From the IMG/VR virus record IMGVR_UViG_3300050120_000179, positions 1-49,579 of that record: a DNA stretch of 49,579 nt; one strand, 5' to 3'. The DNA comes from a virus. The notes under the pieces were generated by a model. That model did not search any database and was not told where the DNA came from. It saw nothing but the letters and a program-made list of their open reading frames with translations. This document shows positions 33,255 through 40,993 of the stretch, in pieces. Every line of letters starts with the position of its first letter. Within the stretch, counting starts at the first letter, position 1. The translations under genes were made by a program, and so were the position numbers.

Positions 33255-33601
33255 TATTGATCCAGTTCCGGTTTGGTGTATTCGTGAGTTACATCAACAG
33301 CCGTGTTTTCATCAACCAAGTTGATATCACACCAGTGATTCCAAACGTACATGGCTTCTATATTGACACCGGGACTACCGCGCAATTTATAGAGTCTCCC
33401 ACGACGCGTAACACCAATCATGGTTTTCTTGTCAAATTCCTTGATTTCAGAACTGACACGACCACCGCCATGAAGGTATTCGGCCCCTACAAAATGATCC
33501 TCTGTCCCTTCCCTCTCTAAGGCAGGAACACGCATTACCATCCAGCGAGACAGAATAACTTCCGGTTCTTCGGTAATAGCACTTGGACGCCACAACGGCA
33601 T
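33254..33601 (-). CDS. Unknown 115-aa protein
   Basis: Start ATG 33601; upstream in-frame sequence is tRNA-Ser and not coding. Beta-rich (IGVTRRGRLYKLRGSPG). Not recognised. Confidence 0.65.
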   Translation of the reverse strand: MPLWRPSAITEEPEVILSRWMVMRVPALEREGTEDHFVGAEYLHGGGRVSSEIKEFDKKTMIGVTRRGRLYKLRGSPGVNIEAMYVWNHWCDINLVDENTAVDVTHEYTKPELDQ

Positions 33602-33630
33602 GATATATGTCCTTGATTTATAAAGGAATT

Positions 33631-33722
33631 TGGCGGCGCAGGTAGGATTCGAACCCACGGACCCCTTTCAGGGTCGTCTGTTTTCAAGACAGATGCAATA
33701 AACCGGACTCTGCCACTACGCC
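33631..33722 (-). tRNA. tRNA-Ser (UGA)
   Basis: Type II tRNA. Acceptor GGCGTAG/CTGCGCC, anticodon loop CTTGAAA (TGA), long variable arm, T-arm GGTTCGAATCC, G73 and encoded CCA. Confidence 0.9.
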
Positions 33723-33737
33723 AATTGTGATTCTATA

Positions 33738-34037
33738 TCATTTAACCAAAGTCAAATGATTTCTTTTCGGTACTGGTTTTACTTCAGGAAACTCATTCCA
33801 AACCAAACGCATTAACATATCCGATTCAGGTTCATTAGTAAAAGAAACTAATTCATCCATCGTCGCATGACGCCAGGAAAGAGTAAACAATGCGCCAAAC
33901 GCAACGCACATGTTACGCAGATCGTCCGTTTCGAAGCTATTGAATACTGCACACATCGGCGTCAACACGAGCATATGACGCGTCACATCATTGGTTATCA
34001 ATACATCGTCTTCAGCAACTAAATCTTGAAGGTTCAT
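33738..34037 (-). CDS. Unknown 99-aa protein
   Basis: Helical, with LVLTPMCAVFNSFETDD. Not recognised. Follows the TM2 gene by 4 bp. Confidence 0.65.
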   Translation of the reverse strand: MNLQDLVAEDDVLITNDVTRHMLVLTPMCAVFNSFETDDLRNMCVAFGALFTLSWRHATMDELVSFTNEPESDMLMRLVWNEFPEVKPVPKRNHLTLVK

Positions 34038-34041
34038 GACA

Positions 34042-34326
34042 TCATTGTGGTTGATTTACAACAACCTGAATGGTATTGTACTTAGTATCCCATTCGGCTT
34101 GATCAGTGCACAACCAAATAATGAATTCAATGAATGCTACGCACCCAGGGATATAGGTCCAACAGAATACCAGATACAGAACCCCTAACCAAGTTTTTCG
34201 GGTATAGAACTTGTGAATACCAAGTCCACCCAGGAAAAAGGCTAGAAGCAATGCTGTCTTTTTCTTGACGTATCGTTCTGCGGGAGCTACCAGTACAGTT
34301 TGTGTCGTTTGAACCGTATTCATCAT
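34042..34326 (-). CDS. TM2-domain membrane protein
   Basis: 94 aa. KKTALLLAFFLGGLGIHKFY then TWLGVLYLVFCWTYIPG gives two spans joined by the GxHKFY turn, the classic TM2 domain. Function of TM2 proteins is unclear. Confidence 0.85.
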   Translation of the reverse strand: MMNTVQTTQTVLVAPAERYVKKKTALLLAFFLGGLGIHKFYTRKTWLGVLYLVFCWTYIPGCVAFIEFIIWLCTDQAEWDTKYNTIQVVVNQPQ

Positions 34327-34348
34327 AAATCCTTGTTATAAGATTAAA

Positions 34349-34582
34349 TTAGTTCCAAATTATAGCATCTGTTTCAACAAACTCCAAGAATTCAATGAAT
34401 TTATCAATATCTTTCTGTAAACCTTCTACAACATAGATACCGCGCTTTCGAATAAAGCCAAATTCAATGATATCAACCTGGACGTTCATACGGATTGCTA
34501 GGGTCTGTAGGAACTTTTTAAACATAATCCTACCCTTCCGAGTAGTCTTATAGATGCCTACCACATGTTCTGATTCATTCAT
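34349..34582 (-). CDS. Small protein, unknown
   Basis: 77 aa, basic N terminus and alternating beta/alpha (FKKFLQTLAIRMNVQVDIIE). First gene downstream of the composite promoter at 34620. Confidence 0.65.
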   Translation of the reverse strand: MNESEHVVGIYKTTRKGRIMFKKFLQTLAIRMNVQVDIIEFGFIRKRGIYVVEGLQKDIDKFIEFLEFVETDAIIWN

Positions 34583-34619
34583 TCGTTTACGTCCAATTAT
34601 TATCTTTTATTTAATTTTT

Positions 34620-34654
34620 ATTATAACAAAGAAAAAGACCCCAATCAAGGGGTC
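34620..34654 (-). promoter_or_regulatory. Second composite: terminator loop is the -35 box
   Basis: Minus strand: GACCCC-TTGATT-GGGGTC-TTTTTC terminates the gene ending at 34661. The loop TTGATT (34648-34643) is exactly 17 bp from TATAAT (34625-34620), which drives the gene at 34582. Same design as at 18793, with a different stem. Confidence 0.8.
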
Positions 34655-34660
34655 TTTGGA

Positions 34661-34834
34661 TTAAGCCTTATTGAACCAAACTCCCTTCTCTTCCAACTCT
34701 CGTAGCTTGGTCATGCGGGCTCCATAGTCTTCTGGACCAATATATTTGGACGTATCAGCACAATCATCCGCAAGTGCCTTAATGGCGTCCATACGGTCAC
34801 TGGCTTGCTTGAACCATTGCTTGAACCATTTCAT
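34661..34834 (-). CDS. 57-aa protein, unknown
   Basis: ATGA overlap with the upstream gene. N-terminal repeat MKWFKQWFKQ, then helical. Ends 7 bp before the composite terminator. Unknown. Confidence 0.6.
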   Translation of the reverse strand: MKWFKQWFKQASDRMDAIKALADDCADTSKYIGPEDYGARMTKLRELEEKGVWFNKA

Positions 34835-35226
34835 GATTGTTCCTTGTTCAGAAATTCAAGAATATCTTGCATGCTTTGCATTTCAAGACCAAAGAAGGTT
34901 TTCAGAGAAATTACCTCAAAATCATCAATTCCAGCTTCCTTTAATGCATCCACGATCTTATGGGCATCGGCTTCAGTCATACCGACGATTTGAAAGAACT
35001 CGGCAATACTGACACTTAGGATTCTATTCGTCTTAGGGTCTATCTCGAAAACGACAGGTTCACCCTCTGTAAGGATAGTATGATCCGAATTACCCCAAGT
35101 AACAGGTTCCGTCAACATACCCTTAAGAATATTGATTTTACGTACAATCGTTGACTTCAGTTTAATGGGGTCCGTATTGTCGCGTTCACAAATGGCGTCA
35201 ATTACATCTTGGTCAATGTCTGTCAT
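34831..35226 (-). CDS. Unknown 131-aa protein
   Basis: Start ATG 35226 (GAGAGAATTTC upstream), since the SPFH gene ends at 35238. VVFEIDPKTNRILSVSI and MTEADAHKIVDALKEAGI suggest two small domains. Not recognised. Confidence 0.65.
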   Translation of the reverse strand: MTDIDQDVIDAICERDNTDPIKLKSTIVRKINILKGMLTEPVTWGNSDHTILTEGEPVVFEIDPKTNRILSVSIAEFFQIVGMTEADAHKIVDALKEAGIDDFEVISLKTFFGLEMQSMQDILEFLNKEQS

Positions 35227-35237
35227 GAAATTCTCTC

Positions 35238-36095
35238 TTATTTCACATTGATAAAGGGGACAGATGATCCAGGAACCATTGTCGTGGGAAGGATACCATT
35301 CCATTTCTCGACTGCTTCCAACTGAACCAGATTCATGTTCGACGCAAGGGCCAGGGCACGGGCTTTGATTGCACTGGCTTCCGCATCGCCCTGAATTTGG
35401 GTAGCTTGGGCATTGGCTTTGGCACGTTCCAACTGGGAATCTGCTTCACCCTTGGCTTCAACAACCTTTTGATCGGCTTGAAATTTTGCCTTGGCTAGGA
35501 ATTGCTGTTGGGTTTGAACAGCTACTTCTGCCGCCATTCTGGCTTCAACCGACTTTTCGAATTGATCACTGAATGATACATCTTCGATTTGCAAGCTGAT
35601 TAGCTTGAGGGGTTCGCCTTGAAGCTTGGCCGTCAATCCTTTGAAAATACCATCTTCAAAGAGTTTTTGATTTCGAATGGCATCGTTGGCCTGCAATTTA
35701 CCAAAGTTTTCCTTGGTAACCGAAGGAATATTTGGTCGAATCAGACTGGCAACTGCATTGTCAACCGAATTGAACCGTGTATATAGATCGGCCACATGTT
35801 CTGGATCAGGCATCATCGTAATGGAAATACGAATGGTAGCCGGTTGAATATCATTGGTGTAACCCAGAATCTTATCGAATGTATAGGTTTTCGTTTGCAG
35901 TGAAACAAATTTAACATCCTCAATAATCGGTAGTTTGTAATAACGACCAGCCGTTTGAATGGCTTCGATCTTACCATTTTTCAATAGAACGGCCCGTTCC
36001 GATTGATCCACGGTATAGGTAGTGGAAAACAGGAACATCAGAAATACAAGAAAGATTCCACCCAGGGTAGAAGCAATAACAACGGTACGGTTCAT
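35238..36095 (-). CDS. Band-7/SPFH (prohibitin-like) membrane protein
   Basis: 285 aa. N-terminal span (TVVIASTLGGIFLVFLMFLF), then the SPFH domain (VDQSERAVLLKNGKIEAI, AGRYYKLPIIEDV), and an Ala/Gln/Glu-rich coiled coil as in prohibitins. SPFH proteins form ring scaffolds in the inner membrane and can shield or modulate proteases. In phages similar proteins are thought to protect lysis timing or superinfection control; that is inference. Confidence 0.8.
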   Translation of the reverse strand: MNRTVVIASTLGGIFLVFLMFLFSTTYTVDQSERAVLLKNGKIEAIQTAGRYYKLPIIEDVKFVSLQTKTYTFDKILGYTNDIQPATIRISITMMPDPEHVADLYTRFNSVDNAVASLIRPNIPSVTKENFGKLQANDAIRNQKLFEDGIFKGLTAKLQGEPLKLISLQIEDVSFSDQFEKSVEARMAAEVAVQTQQQFLAKAKFQADQKVVEAKGEADSQLERAKANAQATQIQGDAEASAIKARALALASNMNLVQLEAVEKWNGILPTTMVPGSSVPFINVK

Positions 36096-36193
36096 TTTCT
36101 TTTTATTCCAAAAAGTAAATCAATATTAAAGATTACTCCACAGATTAGGAGATAACCAACGACTAAAAATCCGATCAATTCAATTGCAGGCAT
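36092..36193 (-). CDS. 33-aa single-span membrane peptide
   Basis: ATG 36193 with GGAG 7 bp upstream, ATGA overlap with the SPFH gene. One span (ELIGFLVVGYLLICGVIF) and a basic end (GIKRK). Probably co-made with SPFH. Confidence 0.6.
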   Translation of the reverse strand: MPAIELIGFLVVGYLLICGVIFNIDLLFGIKRK

Positions 36194-36210
36194 ATAAAAC
36201 TCCAAAATAA

Positions 36211-36240
36211 AACCCTGTGTCATTTATACAACACAGGGTT
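36211..36240 (-). terminator. Terminator hairpin with a late-type TATAAATG in its loop
   Basis: Minus strand AACCCTGTGT / ACACAGGGTT ten-pair stem, loop TGTATAAATG, followed by TTATTTT. It ends the DUF2828 gene. The loop octamer TATAAATG (36229-36222) lies 29 bp before the ATG at 36193, the spacing of other late promoters here. Confidence 0.75.
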
Positions 36241-36246
36241 TATTCC

Positions 36247-37683
36247 TTACAGTAATGCTTGACTTACCGCATCATAACGCGGATTCGTGATTGCTTGCAT
36301 CATCACCATCAAAGGATTCAACTGGCTTTGATCACCAGACAGAATTGCCTTGAAAATGGCAGGGGAAAATCCCGACACCAACGCGGCACCAGATTTATCG
36401 AATTTAACCGGGCTTTGATTTGCTTGCGCAGCCAAATTCCAGAAAACGATTGCCGGACGGTCATATCCTGCTTGGGCATACTTGATATCGATCATGTCCA
36501 TAGCAGTGAAATTCACACAAGAATCAAACTGCATATCTGACAAAATCACCAGAATCTGCGGCATGTCTTCAGGGGCAACATGGTTCTTTATCGCTACATT
36601 CAGGATTGAATCAAATGCACTATTCAAATTGGTCGAACCGCCCCAATCGTTATCCGATACCAAACCATTGTATTGATCGACAATATTATTCCCTTTGATC
36701 ATCTTCAAGTGGGAATTGCTATTGAAATTCAACCATGCCCCTTCGAACGGTCCTTTGTTCTTGGTAGCCACGTACAAACCAAGCGATACCGCAACATCCA
36801 AGGCGGTCAAGTCCCCGGCTACTTTAGCCCATGTCATTGAACCAGACGTGTCCACCAAAGGCAGCACATAGGTTCCTTCTGGAATGAAATTTTCCAGAGC
36901 CTGCCACTGGGCATTGGCAACCACCGCATCACCCTTTTTGAGAGAACGAATCACGTCATAAGGGAACAAGGAAGACGCATTGATTGTGACTTCACCTTTT
37001 ACCAGGGATTCCTTGAATGCGGCATAGTGGCCTGATTCATCATGATTACCAAAGGATTTTTGATAACGTGCTGATGCAACAGACGGCAGCTTGTCATATT
37101 CAATTTGATCCCATTGACCAGCGCACATCAGGGATTCCACTACCTTGGTCATGCGCGACAACACCTTACGATATTGGCGCGGCGTCCATCCCAGAAAAGC
37201 AATGAATTCACGAGCCAGGGCACGTTTGGAACCTTTTTCACGGGGCAACCATTTAGCAACCAATGGGTCTTCCGTAATGGTCAATGCATGAGCCAGGATA
37301 GTAAACGCAGCGTTCTTGACGACTGAATCAGTAAAGATCAACAGATCGTCATAGCGACCGTATTGCGGCACCAATGGCAACAGTTTGACCAGGATATGTG
37401 GATGCACCCTTTCCAGGTAATTCATGCAGGTACGGAATGCACGGCGTTCGCCTGCACCACCCCGGACATCACGCAACCAGAAAACCAGACGAAATGCTAG
37501 TTCTTGGTCTTCGGACAATGCCTTGGCAAAGATATTTTCAATTTGTTTTGTATCCCAAGTGCGAGCCGCAGCCGCTTGGAAAAAGAAGTCTACCAGCGCA
37601 TTGGTTGAACTCTTCAGAGTTTTCATACCATTGGTTGTGCGGGTAAATTCGGGAGTTGCCTTGACGGCATTCATGAATGTCAT
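36247..37683 (-). CDS. DUF2828 protein: Ro60-like helical repeat plus von Willebrand A domain
   Basis: About 478 aa from ATG 37683 (AGGAAGGAAA upstream). DUF2828 landmarks in order: FWLRDVRGGAGERRAF, LVPQYGRYDDLL, VAKWLPREKGSKRAL, MTKVVESLMCAGQWDQIEY, ARYQKSFGNHD, INASSLFPYDVI, then the vWA part with MIDAS motif LPLVDTSGSM, NKGPFEGAWLNF, WGGSTNLNSAFD and LVILSDMQFD. The closest understood relatives are TROVE/Ro60 proteins, ring-shaped RNA binders that hold Y RNAs and misfolded RNAs. Preceded by an Sm-like gene and a strong promoter. Confidence 0.8.
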   Translation of the reverse strand: MTFMNAVKATPEFTRTTNGMKTLKSSTNALVDFFFQAAAARTWDTKQIENIFAKALSEDQELAFRLVFWLRDVRGGAGERRAFRTCMNYLERVHPHILVKLLPLVPQYGRYDDLLIFTDSVVKNAAFTILAHALTITEDPLVAKWLPREKGSKRALAREFIAFLGWTPRQYRKVLSRMTKVVESLMCAGQWDQIEYDKLPSVASARYQKSFGNHDESGHYAAFKESLVKGEVTINASSLFPYDVIRSLKKGDAVVANAQWQALENFIPEGTYVLPLVDTSGSMTWAKVAGDLTALDVAVSLGLYVATKNKGPFEGAWLNFNSNSHLKMIKGNNIVDQYNGLVSDNDWGGSTNLNSAFDSILNVAIKNHVAPEDMPQILVILSDMQFDSCVNFTAMDMIDIKYAQAGYDRPAIVFWNLAAQANQSPVKFDKSGAALVSGFSPAIFKAILSGDQSQLNPLMVMMQAITNPRYDAVSQALL

Positions 37684-37751
37684 AGTATTTCCTTCCTGTA
37701 TCGTTGTTAGTATTACTTTTGCTGTTTCGATACTGACCAAACAGGAATAGA

Positions 37752-37779
37752 AGTATACATCATGATAGAGGAAAGTCAA
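37752..37779 (-). promoter_or_regulatory. sigma70-type promoter TTGACT-16-TATACT
   Basis: -35 TTGACT at 37779-37774 and -10 TATACT at 37757-37752; overlaps the stop codon of the Sm-like gene. It drives DUF2828. Confidence 0.75.
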
Positions 37780-37973
37780 ACATCTTTTTGACGATAAATT
37801 CCAAAAGAACGTATATGGGATTTTCTTATTTTTTCGCCAGAGTAAAGAAAGACATATTTGTCATTTCGATCCCTGAACTTGCCCAATATAATCTCACCTG
37901 TGCGTAAGACTATCCTAATAGATTTGCCCGTAGGACAGGCGGTATGGGGAGTGTGATGCACGATAGACCTCAT
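37776..37973 (-). CDS. Sm/Hfq-like small protein
   Basis: 65 aa from ATG 37973; upstream in-frame sequence is tRNA-Thr. Residues about 14-58 follow the Sm fold: SIRIVLRTGEIILGKFRD, then NDKYVFLYSGEKI and a KSHIRSFGIYR ending, parallel to the Sm1 (V-x-L-x-x-G...G-x-h...D/N-x-a-h-h-L) and Sm2-type strands of Hfq (...KHAIStV). Assignment is by pattern only. An RNA chaperone role next to a Ro-like protein would make sense. Confidence 0.5.
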   Translation of the reverse strand: MRSIVHHTPHTACPTGKSIRIVLRTGEIILGKFRDRNDKYVFLYSGEKIRKSHIRSFGIYRQKDV

Positions 37974-38020
37974 TATGAAAGATGAACATCCTTTCAGTAT
38001 AGGCCAATTTATGAAATTAG

Positions 38021-38096
38021 TGGTGCCCCAAGTACGATTCGAACGCACGACCCCCGCATTACAAGTGCGGTGCTCTACCAACTGAGCTATTAGGGC
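38021..38096 (-). tRNA. tRNA-Thr (UGU)
   Basis: Acceptor GCCCTAA/TTGGGGC, D-loop AGTTGGTA, anticodon loop CTTGTAA (TGT), T-arm CGTTCGAATCG, A73 and encoded CCA. Confidence 0.92.
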
Positions 38097-38134
38097 AAAG
38101 AACTAGGGACGAATATCCCTAGTGGTAATACTTA

Positions 38135-38572
38135 TTAGGCAACCAACCGACGACCTAACACCTTCCAGACGCTTTCCCATCCACCCACAAATTCAATCAG
38201 ACGACCCTTGAATTCAAGGCAATGGGCTTTATGAATCCGATCATCAATCAGAATGTCGTATTCGTCACCCAAAACACCCTTGTTGGGGGTAATGATAACC
38301 TTTTCAACCAAGTGAGGGAAATGTTCCTTCACCCAAAGCAGCTTACCGTAGGCGGCACGCGGGTTTTCATGGGGAATCTTCGACGCAATCCACACATCAA
38401 AACCGGCAGCTTCGAAGTACGCAATGGCTTCGGCAGCACCAGGATACACAGGTAAATGATCGTAGGCTTCGGGAACTAACTTGAACAGCTTCGGATCGCT
38501 ATAACCACTGGCAAGCATACCGGCTTCAAAGTCGGCAACCACCCCATCCAAATCCAAAAAGACCTTTCTCAC
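38135..38572 (-). CDS. HAD nucleotidase, 5'(3')-deoxyribonucleotidase-like
   Basis: 145 aa. VFLDLDGVVADFEAG (motif I), VWIASKIPHENP (motif II region), IITPNKGVLG (Lys motif) and ILIDDR (acidic motif). Fits small nucleotidases of the NT5C type that trim dNMP pools. Third HAD enzyme in the window. Own promoter at 38606. Confidence 0.75.
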   Translation of the reverse strand: MRKVFLDLDGVVADFEAGMLASGYSDPKLFKLVPEAYDHLPVYPGAAEAIAYFEAAGFDVWIASKIPHENPRAAYGKLLWVKEHFPHLVEKVIITPNKGVLGDEYDILIDDRIHKAHCLEFKGRLIEFVGGWESVWKVLGRRLVA

Positions 38573-38605
38573 TACTATTCCTCAAAAGACAAACTCCACA
38601 TATCA

Positions 38606-38633
38606 ATTATACATGTAAATTGAAAAATGTCAA
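38606..38633 (-). promoter_or_regulatory. Consensus promoter TTGACA-16-TATAAT
   Basis: -35 TTGACA at 38633-38628 and -10 TATAAT at 38611-38606, with TTTTTCAATT in the spacer. Drives the HAD gene at 38572. The same TTGACATTTTTCAATT occurs at about 48540-48555 (minus) without a good -10. Confidence 0.85.
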
Positions 38634-38640
38634 AAATACT

Positions 38641-39522
38641 TTACCACTTAGCCGTATCGGGAGTGTATTGCCTGATTTTGGTTAAAACCGCATCGGAAAG
38701 TTCATTGCTTGACATTTGTGGACTTCCAGCCTTTTTCAACTGAATGTAATCTGCCTTGGATAGAAACTTACCACCTGAATCACTTTTGGTTATTTGAGTA
38801 TCCACGTTGACCTTATTGAAGGTAACAAAGATATTTCCATCCATATAGCGTTGCAATGCCGACCCCATATCCAGGATCGTCTTCATGGTCATTGAAACCC
38901 CTTCATGGGTATTGATCAGGATTTCTTCCGGGACGCGCCTTGAACGATTGGCATTCTGTTGCTTGGCTACTTCAATATCGTTCAAGACCCACACAATGTT
39001 GATCTTTTTGTTGTCATAACCCAACATATGGGCATTCGTACTGATGGTGTACAGCTTCTGTAAATCTTTTAGGGTCACATCAAAAATGATGTTCGGCTTG
39101 CGACTTGGATCAGATGTCAGGATACTTGCAAATAAGGCTTGCTGTTGTCTGTCAGCTAAATGTAAGCCATCGCTCAGGATCAAATGCAGCTTTTTCACAT
39201 CATCGGGATTGGACAGCTTTAGACTAGCCAGATCGGTCCCGAATTCATCCTTGACTTGCTGGATGATCTTAGGGGCACGAAGGGCCGCTTGCTTTAATGC
39301 ATCCACATCCAGGACTTTTCCGTCCAGATCAATCAAATTGTTCAGGACGAAACCCTTTCCAGAACCACCCCCACCAGCTAGAATCAGGACATTGCCAAAC
39401 TGACTAGATGATTGGGAACCAAACTGGATAAGGGTTTCGTTCAAAGTTTCCAGGTCGAGAGTAGTACACTCAAGGAATTCCTTGAGAAAACGTTGCTGAT
39501 TAAAGAAACTTTGATAATTCAT
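38641..39522 (-). CDS. P-loop kinase/zeta-toxin-like protein
   Basis: 293 aa. Walker A LAGGGGSGKGFVLNN at about residues 48-62, KVLDVDALKQAAL, then IIFDVTLKDLQKL and NRSRRVPEEI (possible lid Arg). The zeta-toxin/PNK-like family phosphorylates small molecules or nucleic acids; phages carry similar proteins of unknown target. AGTAAATA lies 21 bp upstream. Confidence 0.65.
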   Translation of the reverse strand: MNYQSFFNQQRFLKEFLECTTLDLETLNETLIQFGSQSSSQFGNVLILAGGGGSGKGFVLNNLIDLDGKVLDVDALKQAALRAPKIIQQVKDEFGTDLASLKLSNPDDVKKLHLILSDGLHLADRQQQALFASILTSDPSRKPNIIFDVTLKDLQKLYTISTNAHMLGYDNKKINIVWVLNDIEVAKQQNANRSRRVPEEILINTHEGVSMTMKTILDMGSALQRYMDGNIFVTFNKVNVDTQITKSDSGGKFLSKADYIQLKKAGSPQMSSNELSDAVLTKIRQYTPDTAKW

Positions 39523-39549
39523 TAATAATCGCCTGATATTTTTATTTAC

Positions 39550-40146
39550 TTATTCTTCCAACATTTCCTCTTCATAACCGAAATCGCATGCAAACATGCG
39601 CAAGAATTCCTCTTGGTCAAAATCAGCCACAAAATTAGTGCCATGACGCATGATCACCAACGGGTAGTCATCTGAAGCAAAGTGGTTATTCAGGTACATG
39701 TTACCATAGAAGGCAACCAGGATGCTATTCAAAGGGAAATCCCCTTCGCGTACCGTATTGACACCATTGTTTGTTTGGATAGATTTAACGAAAAGGTTAT
39801 AACTTTCTTCCAGAAATTCTCCGTTTGGAGCAGTAAAAAACGTACCTTGAATGTCCTGGATGTCTAGAATGAACTGTTCATGGGCATGCGTTCTGCGACC
39901 GGGACGCATGTTATAGAAAGCTTTCAGACGATTCGTTGCAATTTCTCGGCCCAGTTTTCGTTCAAAATTGTCAATTTTTGAGCAACGGGAAATGGCGATT
40001 TGGATCGTCGGTTCCATTTCTTCTTTGTTGGTGATGTTGTACACCATCGTAAATCCGCCAAGGGGAGAAACTACGACGCCATCTTGCGATAGTTTGTCAT
40101 CCTGTAGTCGGACGTGGAACAAACCACTGTAAGGAAAATTAGTCAT
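39550..40146 (-). CDS. Unknown 198-aa protein
   Basis: ATG 40146 chosen. Beta-rich N terminus (FHVRLQDDKLSQDGVVVSPL), basic centre (NMRPGRRTHAHEQF), acidic C terminus (FGYEEEMLEE). Not recognised. Confidence 0.7.
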   Translation of the reverse strand: MTNFPYSGLFHVRLQDDKLSQDGVVVSPLGGFTMVYNITNKEEMEPTIQIAISRCSKIDNFERKLGREIATNRLKAFYNMRPGRRTHAHEQFILDIQDIQGTFFTAPNGEFLEESYNLFVKSIQTNNGVNTVREGDFPLNSILVAFYGNMYLNNHFASDDYPLVIMRHGTNFVADFDQEEFLRMFACDFGYEEEMLEE

Positions 40147-40291
40147 ATATATCCAAATTATCAATAAAAAAGGTCAAATAAAACCCACAAGTCGCAAGGG
40201 ACCGTGGGTTGATACTGTCTCGCATATGAGTTACATCGCGTTCGCTTACATATAGCTAACCATTAGTTGTTATTCAGAATATATAAATTTT

Positions 40292-40368
40292 TGGTTGGAG
40301 AACTGGGATTCGAACCCAGAACTTACTGGTTAAAAGCCAGTTACGCTATCCAGTTGCGTCATTCTCCA
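40292..40368 (-). tRNA. tRNA-Lys (UUU)
   Basis: Acceptor TGGAGAA/TTCTCCA (T1-A72), D-stem ACGC/GCGT, anticodon loop CTTTTAA (TTT), T-arm GGTTCGAATCC, A73 and encoded CCA. Confidence 0.9.
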
Positions 40369-40461
40369 TTTATCGTAAGAATCAATTATACCATCAAATA
40401 TCATGCCTGCTTGAGTAGATGGTATCCGTACAACATTAGGATAAACCCTGATTCTTTTTAT

Positions 40462-40659
40462 TTATACGCTAGAGACACTTAAGAAAAACATGGCAAGAAT
40501 TAAAAATCCTGCCGACCAACTACACATGAATACAGTGTGGGCATGATCCCATGTAATACCTAGGACAGGATGTCCAACAAAGAACCATGCGATCAAATCA
40601 ATTAATCGCAGAAAAAGAGGCCACAACCAGAAAATTAGGAAAGCGATAAAGGTTTTCAT
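40462..40659 (-). CDS. 65-aa membrane protein (paralogue A)
   Basis: Two spans. FLIFWLWPLFLRLIDLIAWF then a VGHPVLGITWDHAH turn and a second span. Homologous to its neighbour at 40656 (FFLFWPALLGLVDFISWF, VTGHATLVDWNWIH): a tandem duplication. ATGA overlap between them. Confidence 0.7.
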   Translation of the reverse strand: MKTFIAFLIFWLWPLFLRLIDLIAWFFVGHPVLGITWDHAHTVFMCSWSAGFLILAMFFLSVSSV

Positions 40660-40832
40660 TTTTTATGATACTCAAGAGTAGTAGCTATCGCCAGTGTTAT
40701 AACAATCCAGGCGATAGCAAGTACGACATGAATCCAATTCCAATCTACTAGAGTAGCGTGTCCAGTAACAAACCAACTAATGAAATCGACCAAGCCCAAC
40801 AGAGCGGGCCAAAAGAGAAAAAATGCAAGCAT
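40656..40832 (-). CDS. 58-aa membrane protein (paralogue B)
   Basis: Diverged duplicate of the next gene, with the same two-span layout and GH-x-x-L...W-x-H turn. TAATG junction with the gene upstream. Confidence 0.65.
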   Translation of the reverse strand: MLAFFLFWPALLGLVDFISWFVTGHATLVDWNWIHVVLAIAWIVITLAIATTLEYHKK

Positions 40833-40993
40833 TATTGATCACCACATCCGGACAGAACACTAGCCCAGTTGGGGCCAAAGTTCTTAGCCGCTTGTAAACG
40901 TTTCTCGTAAGACCACTGTGATAGCGGACTCCAATCGGCAACACGTTCTGCGTTGCGACGATGTTCTAGTTCTTTTTCATCATTTTCATTCAT
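40832..40993 (-). CDS. 53-aa protein, unknown
   Basis: Acidic/basic helical start (MNENDEKELEHRRNAERV), ending SGCGDQ. ATG at 40993 (40996 also possible) overlaps the DUF551 stop. Unknown. Confidence 0.55.
   Translation of the reverse strand: MNENDEKELEHRRNAERVADWSPLSQWSYEKRLQAAKNFGPNWASVLSGCGDQ

Noticed and set aside
40459-40466. Perfect TATAAATA on the minus strand
   Set aside because: It overlaps the stop of a small membrane gene and the next feature, tRNA-Lys, is about 90 bp away, unlike the 25-40 bp spacing of the other sites. Not called without transcript data.
40267-40482. Plus-strand ORF starting near tRNA-Lys
   Set aside because: It includes the antisense of the tRNA (reading EPRTYWLKAS), a common artefact seen also at 44545, 44946, 45474 and 46682.
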